NCBI RefSeq assembly: GCF_049065735.1
Contig: NZ_JBAKHD010000005.1
Coordinates: forward strand, 62,001-126,000
Reading direction: 5' to 3'
DNA: 64,000 nt
DNA from: Paramesorhizobium sp049065735
GTDB taxonomy: Bacteria; Pseudomonadota; Alphaproteobacteria; Rhizobiales; Rhizobiaceae
The translations under genes were made by a program, and so were the position numbers. The first letter of the stretch is position 1; each line of letters begins with the position of its first letter. Below the pieces are notes generated by a model. It was not told the DNA's origin. It did not search any database and worked only from the letters and a program-made list of their open reading frames with translations. This document shows, in pieces, positions 59,324 to 64,000 of the stretch.

Positions 59324-60919
59324 ATGAAAATCTACAAAAAAATACTGGCCGCGACGGCGATTTCGCTGCTGATGGCCGGGGGCGCATCGGCCAAGACCTT
59401 CGTCTATTGCTCGCCGGCCTCGCCGGAAGGCTTCGACCCGGCGGCCTATACCGGTGGCGATACCTTCGATGCTTCGGCCCATCCGGTTTACAACCGTCTT
59501 GCCGAATTCGAAAACGGAACGACCAAGGTCGTGCCGGGCCTTGCCGAGAGCTGGGAAGTCTCCAAGGACGGCCTCGAATACACGTTCCATCTGCGCAAGG
59601 GCGTGAAGTTCCATTCGAGCGATCGTTTCACGCCGACCCGCGATTTCAACGCGGATGACGTGATCTTCTCCTTCGACCGCATGCGCAACAAGGATAATCC
59701 CTGGCACGCTTATACCGCCGGGATCACCTACGAATATTTCGACAGCATGGAGATGGGCTCGCTGATCAAGGATATCGTCAAGGTGGACGATAACACGGTC
59801 AAGTTCGTGCTGAATCGCCCTGAGGCGCCGTTCCTCGCCAATATTTCGATGCCTTTCGCTTCGATCATCTCGAAGGAATATACCGACAAGCTGGCAGCCG
59901 AGGGCAAGCAGAGCGACCTGAACCAGTATCCGGTCGGCACGGGTCCGTTCCAGTTCATCGCCTACCAGAAGGATGCCGTCGTCCGCTTCAAGGCGAATGA
60001 CAATTACTGGGGCGGCCGTCCGAAGATCGACGATCTCGTTTTCGCCATCACGACCGATCCGGCCGTGCGCGCCGAGAAGCTGAAAGCCGGCGAGTGCCAT
60101 CTGATGTCCTATCCGGCTCCGGCCGACATCAAGGGCCTGCAGGCCGACCCCAACCTGAAGGTTGACGAGCAGGCCGGCCTCAACGTGGCTTACTTCGCGT
60201 ACAACACGCTGAAGGCGCCGTATGACAAGCCGGAAGTGCGCAAGGCGCTCAACATGGCGCTCAACAAGCAGGCCATCGTCGACGCCGTGTTCCAGGGCCA
60301 GGGCCAGGTTGCCAAGAACCCGATCCCGCCGACGATGTGGGGCTATAACGACGCCGTCAAGGACGATCCGTACGATCCGGAAGCGGCCAAGAAGGCGCTC
60401 GAGGCCGCCGGCGTCAAGGACCTCAAGATGAATATCTGGGCGATGCCCGTGAGCCGTCCTTACATGCCGAACGCGCGCCGCGCCGCCGAGCTGATGCAGT
60501 CGGATTTCGCCAAGATCGGCGTCAAGGCCGAGATCGTGTCGATGGAATGGGGTGAATATCTCAAGAAATCGTCCGACAAGGACCGCGACGGCAATGTCAT
60601 CATGGGCTGGACCGGCGACAATGGCGATCCCGACAACTTCCTTGGCACGCTGCTCGGCTGCGCCGGCGTCGGCAACAACAACCGCGCGCAATGGTGCTAC
60701 AAGCCGTTCGACGATCTGATTCAGAAGGCCAAGGTCACGTCCGACCAGGCCGAGCGCGCGAAGCTTTATGAAGAGGCGCAGGTCATCTTCAAGGAACAGG
60801 CTCCGTGGGCGACGCTCGCTCACTCGACGGTCTTCGTGCCGATGTCGAAGAAGGTCACGGGCTTCAAACAGAGCCCGCTTGGTGACTACGTCTTCGACGG
60901 CGTCGACATCTCCGAGTAA
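59324..60919 (+). CDS. dppA: Dipeptide ABC transporter periplasmic binding protein
   Basis: The 531-residue protein is a family 5 binding protein for dipeptides. The signal peptide is MKIYKKILAATAISLLMAGG (cut after ASA). The mature part begins KTFVYCSPASPEGFDPAAYTGGDTFDASAHPVYNRL; the family signature LAESWEVSKDGLEYTFHLRKGVKFH and DFNADDVIFSFDRM follow, and MGWTGDNGDPDNFLGTLLGC is typical of DppA. GGAGG lies before the ATG at 59324. It leads an operon with two permeases and two ATPases. Confidence 0.95.
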   Translation: MKIYKKILAATAISLLMAGGASAKTFVYCSPASPEGFDPAAYTGGDTFDASAHPVYNRLAEFENGTTKVVPGLAESWEVSKDGLEYTFHLRKGVKFHSSDRFTPTRDFNADDVIFSFDRMRNKDNPWHAYTAGITYEYFDSMEMGSLIKDIVKVDDNTVKFVLNRPEAPFLANISMPFASIISKEYTDKLAAEGKQSDLNQYPVGTGPFQFIAYQKDAVVRFKANDNYWGGRPKIDDLVFAITTDPAVRAEKLKAGECHLMSYPAPADIKGLQADPNLKVDEQAGLNVAYFAYNTLKAPYDKPEVRKALNMALNKQAIVDAVFQGQGQVAKNPIPPTMWGYNDAVKDDPYDPEAAKKALEAAGVKDLKMNIWAMPVSRPYMPNARRAAELMQSDFAKIGVKAEIVSMEWGEYLKKSSDKDRDGNVIMGWTGDNGDPDNFLGTLLGCAGVGNNNRAQWCYKPFDDLIQKAKVTSDQAERAKLYEEAQVIFKEQAPWATLAHSTVFVPMSKKVTGFKQSPLGDYVFDGVDISE

Positions 60920-60938
60920 TCGTTCCAAACACAGGCGG

Positions 60939-60967
60939 CCGGGAGTGGGGTGATACCCCGCTCCCGG
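60939..60967 (+). promoter_or_regulatory. Intercistronic stem-loop between dppA and dppB
   Basis: CCGGGAGTGGGG (60939-60950) pairs with CCCCGCTCCCGG (60956-60967), with one G-T wobble, around TGATA. No T run follows. Such hairpins after binding-protein genes protect the upstream message and let only part of transcription pass on, giving more binding protein than membrane parts. Confidence 0.65.
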
Positions 60968-60982
60968 TCGGAGTTTATTTCC

Positions 60983-61990
60983 ATGTTGCGTTTTGTTCTG
61001 AACAAGTTGGCGTATCTGGTGCCGACATTCATCGGCATCACCATCGTTGCCTTCGCCTTCGTTCGCGTCCTGCCGGGCGACCCCGTCCTGCTGATGGCGG
61101 GCGAGCGTGGCGTGAGCCCGGAAAGGCATGCCGAGCTGATGGCTCAGCTGGGCTTCGACCGCCCGCTGTGGGAGCAGTATCTCAGCTATGTCTGGAATCT
61201 GCTGCACGGTGATTTCGGCCAGTCGCTGGTGACGAAGAAGCCGGTGCTGGCGGAATTCTTCACGCTGTTTCCGGCAACCGTGGAACTGGCCATCTGCGCC
61301 ATCATCCTGGCTGTCATCATCGGCATTCCCGCGGGTGTCATCGCCGCGGTCAAGCGCGGCTCCTGGTTCGACCAGTCGCTGATGGGCGTGGCGCTTGTCG
61401 GCTATTCGATGCCGATCTTCTGGTGGGCGCTGCTGCTGATCATCTTGTTCTCCGGCGTATTGCAGTGGACCCCGGTTTCGGGACGTATTTCGCTTCTTTA
61501 CTATTTCCCCTCGGTCACCGGCTTCATGCTGATCGACAGCCTGCTGTCGGGCGAGAAGGGTGCTTTCGCCTCGGCCGTTTCGCATCTCATCCTGCCGACC
61601 ATCGTGCTCGCGACCATTCCGCTGGCGGTCATTGCACGGCAGACGCGGTCGGCGATGCTCGAAGTGCTGGGCGAGGATTATGTGCGCACTGCGCGCGCCA
61701 AGGGCCTGCCGGTGCGCCGCGTCGTTGGTCTCCATGCGCTGCGCAATGCGATGATTCCCGTTATCACCACCATCGGCCTGCAGGTGGGCGTGCTGATGGC
61801 GGGCGCGATCCTGACGGAGACGATCTTCTCCTGGCCGGGAATCGGCAAATGGATGCTCGATTCCATTTCCCGCCGTGACTATCCGGTCGTTCAGAGCGGA
61901 TTGCTGATCATCGCGATCATCATCATGCTCGTGAACCTGATCGTCGATCTGCTTTACGGCCTCATCAACCCGCGTATCCGGCACAAGTGA
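60983..61990 (+). CDS. dppB: Dipeptide ABC transporter permease DppB
   Basis: The 335-residue permease starts MLRFVLNKLAYLVPTFIGIT and has about six membrane helices. The DppB marks LPGDPVLLMAGERG and the EAA loop VLGEDYVRTARAKGLPVRRVVGLHALRNAMIPVITTIGL are clear, as is TETIFSWPGIGKWMLDSISRRDYPVVQ. It forms half of the peptide channel with DppC. I chose the ATG at 60983; an upstream frame reads across the hairpin and is not coding. Confidence 0.95.
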   Translation: MLRFVLNKLAYLVPTFIGITIVAFAFVRVLPGDPVLLMAGERGVSPERHAELMAQLGFDRPLWEQYLSYVWNLLHGDFGQSLVTKKPVLAEFFTLFPATVELAICAIILAVIIGIPAGVIAAVKRGSWFDQSLMGVALVGYSMPIFWWALLLIILFSGVLQWTPVSGRISLLYYFPSVTGFMLIDSLLSGEKGAFASAVSHLILPTIVLATIPLAVIARQTRSAMLEVLGEDYVRTARAKGLPVRRVVGLHALRNAMIPVITTIGLQVGVLMAGAILTETIFSWPGIGKWMLDSISRRDYPVVQSGLLIIAIIIMLVNLIVDLLYGLINPRIRHK

Positions 61991-61997
61991 GGGTATC

Positions 61998-62921
61998 ATG
62001 ACACACTCTGCCATTCAGCCGGAAGCAACGCAGCCGGACGCCATGAACGATGCCGGAAAAATGCGCGCGTTGCAGGATTTCTGGTTCTATTTCAGCGTCA
62101 ACCGCGGCGCTGTCATCGGTCTTTTCGTCTTCGTGGCGCTCGTTCTCGTTGCGATTCTGGCGCCTCTCGTCGCGCCGCATAATCCGACGGAGCAGTTCCG
62201 CGAATTCATGCTGACGCCGCCATTCTGGCAGGAGGGCGGCTCGCCCCGGTTCCTCCTGGGAACGGATGCCGTCGGACGCGATATCCTTTCGCGCCTCATC
62301 TATGGCGCGCAGTACTCGCTGCTGGTCGGTTTTATCATCGTCATTATCTCGATGTGCGTCGGCATCACGATCGGTCTTATCTCCGGCTATTTCGGCGGCG
62401 GGGTGGACTCGGTGTTCATGCGCATCATGGATGTGATCCTGGCGTTCCCCTCGCTGCTCTTGGCGCTGGTGCTGGTGGCGATCCTCGGGCCGGGCCTCAC
62501 CAACGCCATCATCGCTATCACGCTCGTGCTTCTGCCGCATTTCTCGCGCCTGACGCGTGCGGCTGTGATGGCGGAGAAGAACCGTGAATATGTGACGGCG
62601 GCGAAGCTTGCCGGCGCGGGCAAATTGCGGCTGATGTTCAAGACCATCCTGCCCAACTGCCTTGCGCCGCTCGTGGTGCAGGCGACGATGTCGTTCTCCA
62701 ACGCTATCCTCGACGTGGCGGCGCTGGGCTTTCTCGGCATGGGCGCGCAACCGCCGACGCCGGAATGGGGCACGATGCTTGCCGAAGCGCGTGAGTTTAT
62801 CATGCGCGCCTGGTGGGTGGTCACATTCCCCGGTCTTGCCATCCTCATCACCGTGCTCGCCATCAACCTGATCGGCGACGGCCTGCGCGATGCGCTCGAT
62901 CCCAAATTGAAGAGGAGCTGA
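61998..62921 (+). CDS. dppC: Dipeptide ABC transporter permease DppC
   Basis: This 307-residue permease has the OppC/DppC N-terminal segment (FWFYFSVNRGAVIGLFVFVALVLVAILAPLVAPHNP), LGTDAVGRDILSRLIYGAQYSLLVG and the EAA loop EKNREYVTAAKLAGAGKLRLMFKTILPN, with LDVAALGFLGMGAQPPTPEWGTML near the end. It pairs with DppB. It is 8 bp behind dppB and three bp before dppD. Confidence 0.95.
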   Translation: MTHSAIQPEATQPDAMNDAGKMRALQDFWFYFSVNRGAVIGLFVFVALVLVAILAPLVAPHNPTEQFREFMLTPPFWQEGGSPRFLLGTDAVGRDILSRLIYGAQYSLLVGFIIVIISMCVGITIGLISGYFGGGVDSVFMRIMDVILAFPSLLLALVLVAILGPGLTNAIIAITLVLLPHFSRLTRAAVMAEKNREYVTAAKLAGAGKLRLMFKTILPNCLAPLVVQATMSFSNAILDVAALGFLGMGAQPPTPEWGTMLAEAREFIMRAWWVVTFPGLAILITVLAINLIGDGLRDALDPKLKRS

Positions 62922-62924
62922 CGC

Positions 62925-63770
62925 ATGGCTCTGCTCGAAATCAAGAACCTGACGGTTTCGTTCCAGACCTCCACCGGCCAGTTCAAGGCGGTTGACGGTA
63001 TCGACCTCAATGTGGACAAGGGCGAGGTGCTCGCCATCGTCGGCGAGTCCGGTTCCGGCAAATCGGTCGGCATGCTGGCGATGATGGGCCTTCTGCCCAA
63101 GACCGCTACCGTCACCGCTGACGTGATGAGCTTCGACGGCAAGGACCTGCGCTCGCTCTCCGACAGCCAGCGCCGCGCCATTATCGGGCGCGATATGTCC
63201 ATGATCTTTCAGGAGCCGATCGCCAGCCTCAATCCGTGCTTCACGATCGGCTTCCAGATCGAGGAAGTGCTGCGCTTTCATATGGGCCTTGGCCGGGCCC
63301 AGCGCCGCAAGCACGCCATCGAGCTTTTGGAAGCGGTGGGCATCCGCGATGCCGAATCACGACTCGGCGCTTTCCCGCACCAGATGTCGGGCGGGCAGTG
63401 CCAGCGCGTGATGATCGCCATGGCAATAGCCTGCAATCCGAAGCTGCTCATCGCCGACGAGCCGACCACAGCGCTCGACGTGACGATCCAGAAGCAGATC
63501 CTCGACCTGCTCATGAAGCTTCAGGCCGACCACGGCATGGGTCTCATCATGATTACCCATGACATGGGCGTGGTGGCGGAGACGGCGGACCGCGTGATCG
63601 TGCAGTATAAGGGCCGCAAGATGGAGGAGGCCGACGTGCTTTCCCTATTCGAGGCGCCGAAGAGCCCCTACACGAAGGCGCTTCTCTCCGCGCTGCCGGA
63701 GAATGCGACCGGCGACCGCCTGCCGACTGTCTCCGATTTTGTGCTTGAACAAGCTGCGGGAGCCGCATGA
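62925..63770 (+). CDS. dppD: Dipeptide ABC transporter ATPase DppD
   Basis: The 281-residue ATPase has Walker A GESGSGKSVGM, Q-loop MIFQEPIASLNPCFTIG, signature MSGGQCQRVMIAMAI and Walker B LLIADEPTTALDVT. The C-terminal SPYTKALLSALPE is typical of oligopeptide ATPases, though the usual cysteine cluster of the iron-sulfur site is not obvious. Its stop overlaps the start of dppF (ATGA). Confidence 0.94.
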   Translation: MALLEIKNLTVSFQTSTGQFKAVDGIDLNVDKGEVLAIVGESGSGKSVGMLAMMGLLPKTATVTADVMSFDGKDLRSLSDSQRRAIIGRDMSMIFQEPIASLNPCFTIGFQIEEVLRFHMGLGRAQRRKHAIELLEAVGIRDAESRLGAFPHQMSGGQCQRVMIAMAIACNPKLLIADEPTTALDVTIQKQILDLLMKLQADHGMGLIMITHDMGVVAETADRVIVQYKGRKMEEADVLSLFEAPKSPYTKALLSALPENATGDRLPTVSDFVLEQAAGAA

Positions 63771-64000
63771 TGACGCAAACCGTTCTCGACGCGCGCAACC
63801 TTGTGCGCGATTATCATGTGTCGGGCGGCCTGTTCGGCAAGCAGAAGACCGTCCACGCCGTCAAGGGCGTGAGCTTCACGGTGGAAAAGGGCAAAACGCT
63901 CGCCATCGTCGGCGAATCGGGCTGCGGCAAGTCGACGCTCGCGCGTATCTTGACGCTGATCGACGCTCCGACCGCGGGCGAACTCTTCATCGATGGCCTA
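63767..64000 (+). CDS. dppF: Dipeptide ABC transporter ATPase DppF, 3' part outside the window
   Basis: The first 78 codons of the second peptide ATPase are present. After MMTQTVLDARNLVRDYHVSGGLFG come KGVSFTVEKGKTLAIVGESG and Walker A GESGCGKSTLARIL. The start ATG overlaps the dppD stop, with a second in-frame ATG right after. The remaining motifs lie beyond the right edge. Confidence 0.93.
   Translation, partial: MMTQTVLDARNLVRDYHVSGGLFGKQKTVHAVKGVSFTVEKGKTLAIVGESGCGKSTLARILTLIDAPTAGELFIDGL

Noticed and set aside
59255..62014. 919-codon open frame opposite dppA-dppB
   Set aside because: Antisense shadow of two certain dpp genes, rich in His, Arg and Asp as such shadows are.

Overview
The window comes from a GC-rich alphaproteobacterium of the order Rhizobiales, most likely the Brucella/Ochrobactrum (Brucellaceae) group. 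The strongest evidence is the block at about 50.7-55.3 kb, where eipA (DUF1134), chpT, a single-domain response regulator, ctrA, fliJ and sciP lie together. The order eipA-chpT-ctrA is, from memory, that of Brucella. A Ros/MucR regulator and several Rhizobiales families of unknown function (DUF992, DUF930, DUF1134, DUF1153) fit this. No plasmid, prophage or transposase gene is visible.

Layout. 0-4 kb: the start of a type I-C CRISPR-Cas locus on the minus strand (cas3, then cas5c and cas8c, running off the left edge). Between cas3 and cas5c lies a solitary CRISPR-like repeat followed by a guide-like stretch and a terminator. The guide matches the region just upstream of cas5c, next to a TTC motif; I read it as a crRNA-like RNA that steers the Cascade complex to repress its own operon. 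4-10 kb: small envelope and secreted proteins, MucR, and a perfect 35-bp inverted repeat. 10-15 kb: a cobalamin riboswitch heading an ABC importer with two tandem binding proteins, then arsC. 15-19 kb: an acetyltransferase, a PPP-family phosphatase, a class III aminotransferase and a lactate dehydrogenase. 19-25 kb: an RND efflux operon with two adaptors and one pump. 25-35 kb: a mechanosensitive channel, a glycosyltransferase, a divergent LysR / MFS-aldo-keto reductase pair, a second class III aminotransferase and two secreted proteins.

35-45 kb: an FtsK-type translocase with no membrane segments, then a sugar catabolic operon (binding protein, ATPase, permease, PfkB kinase, GatZ/KbaZ-like protein, LacI regulator). 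45-50 kb: an amidase with Ig-like modules, tRNA-Met(CAT) with a decayed copy of its 3' end beside it, and an oxidoreductase/aminotransferase pair that could make an amino-sugar nucleotide for lipid A. 50-55.3 kb: the CtrA cell-cycle block. 55.5-58.7 kb: mnmA, a DUF2268-type protein, a SpoU methylase and an ArsR regulator. 59.3-64 kb: a dipeptide ABC importer operon (dppA-B-C-D and the start of dppF), running off the right edge.

Several GC-rich palindromic repeats are scattered between genes. In two operons the same repeat arm forms the apparent 5' end of a coding sequence and ends in an in-frame GTG behind a purine-rich run. All calls rest on reading motifs and context; no database search was possible.
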